In this document: one piece after another, positions 25,320 through 32,896 of the stretch
Layout of the letters: each line of letters begins with the position of its first letter
How positions within the stretch are numbered: position 1 is the stretch's first letter
Assembly (NCBI GenBank): GCA_049613665.1
Contig: JBMZCV010000005.1
Location: forward strand, 3,666 to 67,665
Length of the DNA stretch: 64,000 nucleotides
Reading direction: 5' to 3'
From: JBMZCV01 sp049613665
GTDB taxonomy: Bacteria > Bacteroidota > Bacteroidia > Chitinophagales > UBA2359
Made by a program: the position numbers and the translations under genes
The notes under the pieces: model-generated
What the model saw: only the letters and a program-made list of their open reading frames with translations
What the model was told of the DNA's origin: nothing
Database searches by the model: none

Positions 25320-26327
25320 ATGATAACTTATTTTAAGGTAACAAACCTAAATGGAAAAGGTGAAAAAGGCAATTTTGAGTTTCATTGCCATGAAGATTTG
25401 AATATTTTTACTGGCCAAAATGGCTGTGGAAAAACTACGCTTTTGAAATTGTTGTGGTATGTTTATAAGGGTAAACAAGATTCATTTGAAAAAGCTAAAA
25501 GAGATGTAATCTTTGACAAATGTACTATTTGTTTTGGGGGAGAAATAGTTTTAGAAATAAACCGTAAAAAAGCTAATTTTATTTTAAAACAAAATGGAAA
25601 AGAAGTAAACGATGCAAAATATTTCCGAAATTCTATTTTTTTTCCAACATTTAGGCGCATAGAAGGGAACTATCATTTTGAATATCAAGAAGAAGAACAA
25701 TTGCAACGTTTAGATTTGGCATTAGATTTAATCTCTAAAAAAATGTCGCATCGTAGGCATCGTTTTGTTTGTGCCTTTTCGGTTCAAGATATAAAAGTAA
25801 TTTTAACAGAAGAATATGCAAATTTATTACAAAGCGTCAAAAAGTTAGATAATATTCAAAGCGAACGTATTTTAGAAAAAACGAATAATGGTATGAATAT
25901 GCCAAATATTCAAAACGTTTTGGAAGAAATAAATAAAATTGTTTTAGAAAATAATATTGCAAAGGCTAAAATACTGTCACCTTACACAAAATTGAGTCAT
26001 ATTGTAAACAGCCTTTTTAATGATAAAAGCGTAAAAATAAGCGAAAATATCATTTTAGGAGATGAAAAAAAGACAGCCGTTGCTGCTGAAAAACTATCGT
26101 CTGGCGAACAGCAGGTTTTAAGTTTTTTGATTTACAATGCTTTTTCCGAAAAAACAGTTTTTTTCATAGATGAGCCAGAATTGAGTTTGCATGTTGATTG
26201 GCAAGAACGTTTATTTCCGAAATTGATGGAACAAAACAGTAGTAATCAATTTTTTATCGCAACACATTCGCCATTTATTTATAGCAAATTTCCAGACAAA
26301 GAACACATTTTAGATAAAGAAAACTAA
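25320..26327 (+). CDS. PARIS-like AAA ATPase (AriA-type)
   Basis: A 335-residue ATPase of the ABC/OLD-like AAA_15/AAA_21 class. It shows Walker A GQNGCGKT (32-39), the ABC-type signature LSSGEQ (259-264), Walker B with Asp284-Glu285 in TVFFIDEPELS, and the switch His316 in FFIATHSPF. The middle region (about 90-255) is Lys-rich and helical, probably the coiled-coil insert. The DUF4435/TOPRIM gene follows after 6 bp. In PARIS systems AriA is the ATPase scaffold that holds AriB until a phage anti-restriction protein triggers release. I infer the same arrangement here; the ATPase is compact, so this may be a divergent subtype. A deleted copy lies at 38785-39284. Confidence 0.8.
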   Translation: MITYFKVTNLNGKGEKGNFEFHCHEDLNIFTGQNGCGKTTLLKLLWYVYKGKQDSFEKAKRDVIFDKCTICFGGEIVLEINRKKANFILKQNGKEVNDAKYFRNSIFFPTFRRIEGNYHFEYQEEEQLQRLDLALDLISKKMSHRRHRFVCAFSVQDIKVILTEEYANLLQSVKKLDNIQSERILEKTNNGMNMPNIQNVLEEINKIVLENNIAKAKILSPYTKLSHIVNSLFNDKSVKISENIILGDEKKTAVAAEKLSSGEQQVLSFLIYNAFSEKTVFFIDEPELSLHVDWQERLFPKLMEQNSSNQFFIATHSPFIYSKFPDKEHILDKEN

Positions 26328-26333
26328 GAAAAA

Positions 26334-27134
26334 ATGCCCAGAAAAAATTATCTAACTGCTGATATACTTATTTCAAGATATAATAAAAGTCATTCAAAAG
26401 GATTAACAATTTTGGTTGAGGGGCCAGATGATGTTAAGATATATCGTTTATTAGAAAAATCACTTGGGAACAATATTAGTGTTTTTCCTTGTGGCGGCCG
26501 AAATACTTTACTTGAAATATTTGAGCGAAGAGCAGAGTTTAAAAACCCAAATGTTATTTTTATTGCCGATAGCGATATGTACGTTTTTTCAGAAATTCCA
26601 GCCAAATATATCAGCGATGATTTGCAATTTACAAAAGGATATAGCATTGAAAATGATTTGTATATGGATGGCCAAAAAATGTTAGATTCTGCCGTTTTGA
26701 ATCACACAGAGTTAGAGAAAAAACAAGCAATTTTGACAAGTTTGATTAAGTGGTTTGCTTTTCAAGTAGAATATCACAACAATACAGGTGCTTTTTCTTG
26801 TAAAGTAAAAGAAGTAAATTTGAATAGCACAAAATATATGCTTAAAAATAAAACAAATTTTGTAGCTACTTTTCTAACAAATCAAAATTATAAAGCTGCT
26901 TCAACAGCAATTTTAGAAGATTTAAAAGCAAACTATGCTATAAAGTTGAGAGGGAAATTTTTATTTCAGATATATCAAAAGATTTTTTTGGAACAAATAG
27001 ATAAAGACAGAGTAAAATATAGCGAAATGCAGCTTTTTAGTTTGTGCTTTAATACGGCAACTAGCGAAAAACAAAAAAACACAAATATCAACCGCTTTTT
27101 GCAATGGGCAGAAAAACGGTTGATAAATAGCTAG
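26334..27134 (+). CDS. PARIS-like TOPRIM effector (AriB-type, DUF4435)
   Basis: 266 residues. The TOPRIM core is visible: the catalytic Glu29 in TILVEGPDDVKIYRLL and the metal-binding Asp79/Asp81 in NVIFIADSDMYVF, followed by the DUF4435 stretch GYSIENDLY (about 102-110). A helical C-terminal region follows. Members of this family act as nucleases; AriB of PARIS cleaves tRNA after release from AriA and blocks phage growth. It starts 6 bp after the ATPase gene and is clearly cotranscribed. No independent promoter or terminator is seen before mutS, whose 3' end converges 22 bp away. Confidence 0.8.
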   Translation: MPRKNYLTADILISRYNKSHSKGLTILVEGPDDVKIYRLLEKSLGNNISVFPCGGRNTLLEIFERRAEFKNPNVIFIADSDMYVFSEIPAKYISDDLQFTKGYSIENDLYMDGQKMLDSAVLNHTELEKKQAILTSLIKWFAFQVEYHNNTGAFSCKVKEVNLNSTKYMLKNKTNFVATFLTNQNYKAASTAILEDLKANYAIKLRGKFLFQIYQKIFLEQIDKDRVKYSEMQLFSLCFNTATSEKQKNTNINRFLQWAEKRLINS

Positions 27135-27156
27135 ATATTTTATTTCTCTCAAAAAA

Positions 27157-29802
27157 CTACCCCTCCTCCATCACCATTTTCTTAAACTCATTCAACTTAA
27201 TCAAAGCCTCTAGCGGCGTGAGCGTATTCACATCTAAAGCATCAAGTGTATCTTTAATCTTTTTGATTTTTGGGTCTGTCACATCAAAGATATTGAGTTG
27301 AAAACGGTCTTCATCGGCTTTCGCTATGCCCTGCAAACTCGTTTTGATGTCGTCAGAAGTGTTTTTCGCCTCCAAATCGACCAAAATTTCACTCGCACGT
27401 TTGATAATCGGCTTAGGCATTCCAGCCATTTGTGCAACATGAATACCAAAACTTTTTTCGGCACTTCCTGCTATGAGCTTTCGCAAGAAAATCACTTTAT
27501 TACCTATTTCTTTCGTGGCGATAGAATAGTTTTTGATGCGTTCAAACTTGTTTGAGAGTTCTGTTAATTCGTGATAATGTGTCGCAAACAAGGTTTTAGG
27601 GCTTGCTTTTGGGTGATTGTGCAAGTATTCCGCCAAAGCCCACGCAATAGAAATACCGTCATAAGTGCTTGTTCCTCTGCCTATTTCGTCGAGCAAAATC
27701 AGACTTCGTGGCGAAATATTGTTCATAATACTTGCCGTTTCGTTCATCTCCACCATAAAAGTCGATTCGCCAGAAGAGATATTATCGGACGCACCTACAC
27801 GAGTAAATATTTTATCGACCAAACCAATTGTAGCACTCGTAGCAGGCACAAAGCTTCCCATTTGAGCCATCAACACAATCAAGGCCGTTTGTCGCAAAAT
27901 CGCCGATTTACCCGACATATTTGGCCCTGTAATAATGAGTAACTGCTCGGTTTCGCTATCCAAAAACACATCATTGGACACATACTGCTCACCCAAAGCC
28001 ATTTTTTGCTCAATGACAGGATGGCGGCCAGCCTTGATATTGAGGCTCAACGAATCGTCAATAGTCGGCTTTGTATATTGGTGCAGAAACGCACTTTTCG
28101 TAAACGATAACAAACAATCGAGACGTGCAATCAGACTAGCATTGAGCTGAATTGGACGAATATAATCGCTCAAACTCGTGATAAGACTCTCAAATAATTC
28201 GCCTTCTAAAGCCAAAATCTTTTCCTCTGCTCCAAAAATCTTTTCTTCATACACTTTCAATTCTTCGGTGATATATCGCTCCGAACTCACAAGGGTTTGT
28301 TTGCGAAGCCAAGTATCTGGCACTTTGTCTTTAAAACGGTTTCTAACTTCCAAAAAGTAGCCGAACACATTGTTAAAGTTGATTTTCAGCGAAGTAATGC
28401 CTGTTTTTTCTATTTCTCGCTGCTGCATTTGCTCCAACAATTCTTTTCCGCTGTGCATAATGTGCCGCAATTCGTCTAGTTCTGTCGAAACGCCAGATGC
28501 TATAACATTTCCCTTATTGACAGCCACAGGTGGGTCTTCCGTCAGTTCCCTAGCTATTCGGTCTCTGATAATTTGGCACAAATGGAGTTGGTCGCCTATT
28601 TTTTGCAGTGCCTTGTGTTCACTTTCAGCACACATTTCTTTGATAGGTTCGATAGCCTGCAAAGCCTTTCTGATTTGCCCAACTTGTCGAGGATTGATTT
28701 TACCAAGCGGCACACGAGCAATCAAACGTTCTATATCACCAATGAGCTTAATTTGCTGGCTCATTTCTTCCGTCATTTCGCTGTGTTGCAGCATAAAATC
28801 AACTACTTCCAAACGTTCATTTATAATCCGTTTGTCACGCAAAGGCAGCACAATCCATTTTCGCAACAACCTCGCTCCCATCGGCGAAATCGTTTTGTCC
28901 AAGACTTTGAGCAAAGGCACACCGCTTTCTTGTTGGCTATCAATGAGTTCCAAATTGCGAATCGTAAACCTATCGAGCCACACATATTTTCCTTCTCTGA
29001 TGCGTGACAAAGTGGCGATATGTTGCAAATTTGGGTGTTCGGTTTCCGCCAAATAATGAATGATTGCACCTGCCGCAATTGTGCCAGCTTTTAGGTTTTC
29101 TACGCCAAAACCTTTGAGCGAAGTAGTTTGAAAATGTCGCAGCAATATTTCCCTTGTAAAATCGTAGGCAAACACCCAATCCTCGAGCGGATAAGTATAA
29201 AATTTATTCCCAAAACTGCCCTCAAAATCTTTAAGTTTGTTTTTTGCAAAAATGACTTCGGCAGGCTGCAAGCTTTGCAATAGTTTGTCGATATATTCTG
29301 TATTTCCTTCTGCCACCAAAAATTCGCCTGTCGAAACATCAATAAAAGCGATTCCATTGGTGCTTTTTCCCAAGAAAACGGCCGCCAAATAGTTGTTCAC
29401 TTTATGGTCTAGCATTTTTTCGTTCAAAGCAATGCCTGGAGTCACGATTTCGGTAACGCCTCTTTTCACTAGCTTTTTCGCTTTTTTAGGGTCTTCGAGC
29501 TGTTCGCAAATAGCCACACGAAAGCCAGCTCTTACCAAACGTGGCAAGTACATATCTACGGCGTGATGCGGAAAACCTGCTAGTTCGACATGGCCAGCCG
29601 CACCGTTGCGTCTTTTGGTGAGCGTAATGCCCAACACTCGTGCCGCTTCGATAGCATCTTTGCCAAAAGTTTCGTAAAAGTCGCCCATTCTAAACAACAA
29701 AATCGCATCTGGATATTTTGCCTTAATGCCTTTATATTGAATCATTAAAGGCGTTTCTTTTGCTACTTTTTTCTTCGTGCCTTTTTTGCTTGGTCTTGCC
29801 AT
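27157..29802 (-). CDS. mutS: DNA mismatch repair protein MutS
   Basis: An 881-residue mismatch-recognition ATPase. The N-terminal mismatch-binding domain has the Phe-x-Glu motif in FRMGDFYETF (about 37-46). The connector, lever and clamp domains follow, and the ATPase has Walker A GPNMSGKS at 626-633 and Walker B LILLDEIGRGTSTYDG. The GTSTYDG and TLFATHYHEL motifs and full length confirm a MutS1-type enzyme. A core gene sitting between two accessory modules, it is read toward the PARIS-like operon. Several long frames on the opposite strand here are shadows. Confidence 0.97.
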   Translation of the reverse strand: MARPSKKGTKKKVAKETPLMIQYKGIKAKYPDAILLFRMGDFYETFGKDAIEAARVLGITLTKRRNGAAGHVELAGFPHHAVDMYLPRLVRAGFRVAICEQLEDPKKAKKLVKRGVTEIVTPGIALNEKMLDHKVNNYLAAVFLGKSTNGIAFIDVSTGEFLVAEGNTEYIDKLLQSLQPAEVIFAKNKLKDFEGSFGNKFYTYPLEDWVFAYDFTREILLRHFQTTSLKGFGVENLKAGTIAAGAIIHYLAETEHPNLQHIATLSRIREGKYVWLDRFTIRNLELIDSQQESGVPLLKVLDKTISPMGARLLRKWIVLPLRDKRIINERLEVVDFMLQHSEMTEEMSQQIKLIGDIERLIARVPLGKINPRQVGQIRKALQAIEPIKEMCAESEHKALQKIGDQLHLCQIIRDRIARELTEDPPVAVNKGNVIASGVSTELDELRHIMHSGKELLEQMQQREIEKTGITSLKINFNNVFGYFLEVRNRFKDKVPDTWLRKQTLVSSERYITEELKVYEEKIFGAEEKILALEGELFESLITSLSDYIRPIQLNASLIARLDCLLSFTKSAFLHQYTKPTIDDSLSLNIKAGRHPVIEQKMALGEQYVSNDVFLDSETEQLLIITGPNMSGKSAILRQTALIVLMAQMGSFVPATSATIGLVDKIFTRVGASDNISSGESTFMVEMNETASIMNNISPRSLILLDEIGRGTSTYDGISIAWALAEYLHNHPKASPKTLFATHYHELTELSNKFERIKNYSIATKEIGNKVIFLRKLIAGSAEKSFGIHVAQMAGMPKPIIKRASEILVDLEAKNTSDDIKTSLQGIAKADEDRFQLNIFDVTDPKIKKIKDTLDALDVNTLTPLEALIKLNEFKKMVMEEG

Positions 29803-29863
29803 TTGTTTTTTTCTCTAAAAAAATGAAAAATTGGAGAGAAGAAATGACATAACGCCCTTGTTA

Positions 29864-29920
29864 GTGTTATCGCCAACAAGCCACAAATGATAATATGAAA
29901 TTAGTTGTTGGTGATAACAC
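29864..29920. repeat. Inverted repeat upstream of mutS
   Basis: GTGTTATCGCCAACAA (29864-29879) pairs with TTGTTGGTGATAACAC (29905-29920), one mismatch. The loop contains AATATGAAATTAG, also present in the loop region of the hairpin at 154-196, so the two may be related. A TAnnTTTG box (TATCTTTG, 30013-30020) lies further right on the plus strand. Confidence 0.5.
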
Positions 29921-30162
29921 CAAACAACGGCAAGAATTATCATTTTTTTACTGATATTCTCAATTTGAATATTTTTGAGCAACCACTTAATATAGCAAAT
30001 ATGTCATTTTTCTATCTTTGCTTATTTTTTAACAAAGCCTAAAAAATAGAAAGCGAAGATAGCAAGAATATACTGAAAAACGATAAATTTTCATGCTTTT
30101 CGCTTGCCGATTCACTAGTCATTTTGTTTCTTTGTATCTTTACGCAAAATCATTTACAAGAA

Positions 30163-30343
30163 CAATCATTCAGACATTTCTTACAATAATTCTCGGTTTA
30201 ATAGAAGAACATCTTCTGGCAAGAGAAACATACTATTTTTCAGTTCCACAGGCTATCAAATTTGAAAATATTGGTCGCTTTAACCTAAAAAAATAGTATG
30301 TTTAAAGTTTTGTTAAAAAAATGTGTGAATGTCCGAACTACTG
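30163..30343. mobile_element. Family A element in the leader of the SpoU methyltransferase gene (A4)
   Basis: Ends CAATCATTCAGACATT and AATGTCCGAACTACTG, with an inner palindrome AAACATACTATTTTTCAG...AATAGTATGTTT. It ends 9 bp before the likely start codon at 30353 and supplies an earlier in-frame ATG (30329), which is therefore an unlikely start. No matching target duplication was found. Confidence 0.75.
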
Positions 30344-30352
30344 AAAAAAAAT

Positions 30353-30943
30353 ATGAAAAAAACAGCAAATAGCGAGTTAGATAGACTTTCGATAATAGAT
30401 TTTAAGGAAGCAAATAAAAATCCTTTTGTATTGGTGTTGGACAATGTGAGAAGTTTTCACAATGTCGGTTCGGTTTTTCGCACAGCAGATGCTTTTTTAC
30501 TCGAAGGCATTTATTTGTGTGGCATCACAGCACGTCCGCCACATCGTGACATTCGCAAAACGGCTTTGGGTGCGACAGAAACGGTAGCATGGCGACATTT
30601 TGAGACAACAACGGCTGCTATTCAAGATTTAAAGGCTCAAAATTATGTGATTATCGCTATTGAACAAGCACACGAAAGTATTATGTTGCAAGACATTCAT
30701 TTTGAAAAATTGTTAGCTGACTTTTTCAAAAACAATGATATTGAACTGCCTAAAGAAAAGATAAAATATGCACTTGTTTTAGGGCATGAAGTGAAAGGCG
30801 TGAGCAAAGAAGCTATGCAAATGATTGATGCGTGTATAGAAATTCCACAGTATGGAACAAAGCATTCGTTGAATATTTCGGTGAGTGCAGGGCTTGTTAT
30901 TTGGGATTTGTTGCAGAAATGGCAGGGCTTTGTGGAGAAATAA
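30353..30943 (+). CDS. TrmH/SpoU-family RNA 2'-O-methyltransferase
   Basis: 196 residues from the Met at 30353. It transfers methyl groups from S-adenosylmethionine to ribose 2'-OH in tRNA or rRNA. Motif 1 is VLDNVRSFHNVGSVFRTADAF (about 29-49), motif 2 is YALVLGHEVKGVS, and motif 3 is IPQYGTKHSLNISVSAG near the C-terminus; together they build the SPOUT knot. It lacks the N-terminal RNA-binding extension of RlmB and so resembles the short TrmH-like Bacteroidota proteins. The target nucleotide is unknown. A MITE-like element occupies its leader. Confidence 0.88.
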   Translation: MKKTANSELDRLSIIDFKEANKNPFVLVLDNVRSFHNVGSVFRTADAFLLEGIYLCGITARPPHRDIRKTALGATETVAWRHFETTTAAIQDLKAQNYVIIAIEQAHESIMLQDIHFEKLLADFFKNNDIELPKEKIKYALVLGHEVKGVSKEAMQMIDACIEIPQYGTKHSLNISVSAGLVIWDLLQKWQGFVEK

Positions 30944-30960
30944 TCCCCTAATATTTTTTA

Positions 30961-30992
30961 TTTGGATAAATAAAGAAAAAAGAATATCTTTG
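30961..30992 (+). promoter_or_regulatory. Promoter of the ATPase-PIN module
   Basis: TTTG (30961-30964), a 20-bp spacer and TATCTTTG (30985-30992) match the Bacteroidota consensus exactly, 36 bp before the ATPase start. It gives the module its own promoter independent of the methyltransferase gene. Confidence 0.7.
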
Positions 30993-31028
30993 AGACACTT
31001 GTTTTTCAATAGAATAATAAATTAGAAA

Positions 31029-32288
31029 ATGCGAAAAATATACTTAAAAAACTTTAAAGGCTTTTCGGAAGCTTGTTTTGAGCTAAAAGATGTAAATTTT
31101 TTGGTAGGCGAAAATAGTACAGGAAAAACATCTATTCTAAAATTAATAAATCTCTTATCTAGTTCTGAATTTTGGCAAAAATTTAGCTTTAATAACAATG
31201 AAGTTGAATTAGGATATTTTGAAGAAATAATGCTAAAAAATGCTACTGCCAAAACTTTTATTATAGCTACTGAATTTTCTTTTAATAAAAAACAAAATAA
31301 AATAAGCATTTTAATAGTATTTGAAGAAAAAAAAGGTATTCCTCATATCAAGTTAGCAAAATATACTTTATTAAACAAAGATATTTTACTTAAATTTAAT
31401 GCTCAAGAAATTTCTTATGCAACAAAAGCTATTCAAGATTATGAGTTTGAAAGTTGGGTAAAAGATTTTGATTTTGTTGCAAATAAACTTCAAAAAATAA
31501 GAGGCATAAATAGTGATACTCCATTTAATATTATTATAAGCTATATAGCTGGTTTTGAAGATATTAGCGATATGGGTTTCTGGACAGAATTTGATTTTGC
31601 AATGATTTCATTATATTCTCATTACAAATGGTTAGCACCTATTCGAGCAAAAGCAAAAAGAATATACGAAAACTTTAATATCAAATATTCGCCAGAAGGA
31701 GAGCATATTCCTGTATTGCTCAAAAATTTATTGAATAATAATGCTGATAGCGAAGAATTGATTGAAACTTTAGAAAATTTTGGAAAACAGAGCCGTTTGT
31801 TTGATAAAATAGAAGTTCGAGAGTTCGGCACAAATAAAAATGCTCCTTTTGAAATTAATGTTTTATATGATAATCTTCCTATGATATTGCCTAATGTCGG
31901 CTATGGTGTTTCGCAAATATTGCCACTTATTATAGAAATTTTATCGGCAGAACATCATTTATTTTCTATTCAACAACCAGAAGTGCATTTGCATCCAAAA
32001 GCACAAGCAGCTTTCGGCCAGTTTATATTTAATGCTTTCAAAACTAATGAAAATCAATTTTTGATTGAAACACATAGCGACTTTACAATTAACCGTTTTA
32101 GATATGCTTTGTTGAAAGAAGAAAAAGATAATAAACCAACTGCTCAAGTCTTATTTTTTGAGCGGCACAAGCTAGGCACTACTTTAACAAGTATAGAAAT
32201 CAATGAAAAAGGCGAATTTGTAGGCGAAATACCAGATAGCTACCATGCTTTTTTTATTGATGAGGAATTGAAATTATTAGAATTATAA
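31029..32288 (+). CDS. AAA ATPase of a two-gene ATPase-PIN module (DUF3696-like)
   Basis: 419 residues. Walker A GENSTGKT is at 27-34, a signature-like segment NVGYGVSQILPLI at 289-301, a Walker B region FSIQQPEVHLHP (312-322) with Glu318, and His349 in LIETHSD. The QPE form (in place of DEPE), the GVSQILP signature and the C-terminal tail (SIEINEKGEFVGEIPDSY) resemble the DUF3696 branch of OLD-like ATPases. The PIN-like gene follows after 18 bp. ATPases of this class often pair with nucleases in defence. It has no close sequence likeness to the PARIS-like ATPase beyond the fold. Confidence 0.75.
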   Translation: MRKIYLKNFKGFSEACFELKDVNFLVGENSTGKTSILKLINLLSSSEFWQKFSFNNNEVELGYFEEIMLKNATAKTFIIATEFSFNKKQNKISILIVFEEKKGIPHIKLAKYTLLNKDILLKFNAQEISYATKAIQDYEFESWVKDFDFVANKLQKIRGINSDTPFNIIISYIAGFEDISDMGFWTEFDFAMISLYSHYKWLAPIRAKAKRIYENFNIKYSPEGEHIPVLLKNLLNNNADSEELIETLENFGKQSRLFDKIEVREFGTNKNAPFEINVLYDNLPMILPNVGYGVSQILPLIIEILSAEHHLFSIQQPEVHLHPKAQAAFGQFIFNAFKTNENQFLIETHSDFTINRFRYALLKEEKDNKPTAQVLFFERHKLGTTLTSIEINEKGEFVGEIPDSYHAFFIDEELKLLEL

Positions 32289-32306
32289 AAAATAACCAGC
32301 GAAAAG

Positions 32307-32831
32307 ATGCCAATTATTATAGATACCAATTGTTTAGCCAATGTTTTTTCTGCCAAATCTGATAGACATGAGCATTTTAAGCCTGTTAAAGAATGGATTA
32401 TTAGCGGAAAAGGTTTAGTCGTTTATGGTGGCACGCAATATTTTGAAGAGTTGAAAAAAAATATGAAATATGCAAAAATATTAAGATTATTGAAAGCATC
32501 AGGTAAAGCAAAAGTTGGAGATAGAACAAAAATTGACGAGCTAACCAAAAGAAATAAAGCAATTTTTCCTGAAAAAGATTTTGACGACCCACATTTGCCA
32601 GCTATTGCGATTGTTACAAAATGTTTATTGATTTGTTCGGAAGATATGCGTTCTGTAAAATATATAAAAAATAGACAATTATATCCCAGCGGTTTTTCTG
32701 TTCCTGTCTATTACAGTAGCGAAAAAAATGCTAATCTTTTGTGCGACAAATATGTTCATGCCGATAATAAGCCATTGTTGAAAATCAATAAAGCAATTCA
32801 AAAGAAAATTTATAAGAATTTGAAGCCATAA
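32307..32831 (+). CDS. PIN-domain nuclease-like partner of the ATPase
   Basis: 174 residues. The PIN pattern is visible: Asp6 in IIIDTNCLANVF, an acidic pair around Glu47-Glu48, Asp93/Asp94 in DFDDPHLPAIAI and Glu112/Asp113 in LICSEDM. Together these would bind metal for RNA cleavage. It lies 18 bp after the ATPase stop and shares its promoter. No small antitoxin gene lies beside it, unlike VapBC, so the ATPase is the likely controlling partner. The length is above most VapC toxins (about 130) and the C-terminal 40 residues are extra. The pairing is seen; the defence role is inference. Confidence 0.7.
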   Translation: MPIIIDTNCLANVFSAKSDRHEHFKPVKEWIISGKGLVVYGGTQYFEELKKNMKYAKILRLLKASGKAKVGDRTKIDELTKRNKAIFPEKDFDDPHLPAIAIVTKCLLICSEDMRSVKYIKNRQLYPSGFSVPVYYSSEKNANLLCDKYVHADNKPLLKINKAIQKKIYKNLKP

Positions 32832-32845
32832 TTTTCATAAAAAAA

Positions 32846-32884
32846 TTTAAACATACTATTTTTCAAAAAAATAGTATGTTTAAA
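32846..32884. terminator. Solo family A core hairpin as bidirectional terminator (A5)
   Basis: A perfect 15-bp inverted repeat (TTTAAACATACTATT and its complement) with a 9-base loop, between convergent genes. The arms equal the inner palindrome of family A elements, but no family A ends are present. Confidence 0.8.
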
Positions 32885-32896
32885 TAAAATTAGAAA

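Noticed and set aside
28370..29056. 228-residue plus-strand frame within mutS
   Set aside because: Antisense shadow of a complete, well-conserved MutS gene.
30329..30352. ATG at 30329 as start of the SpoU methyltransferase
   Set aside because: The codon belongs to the terminal repeat of a family A element; the next Met is the natural start.
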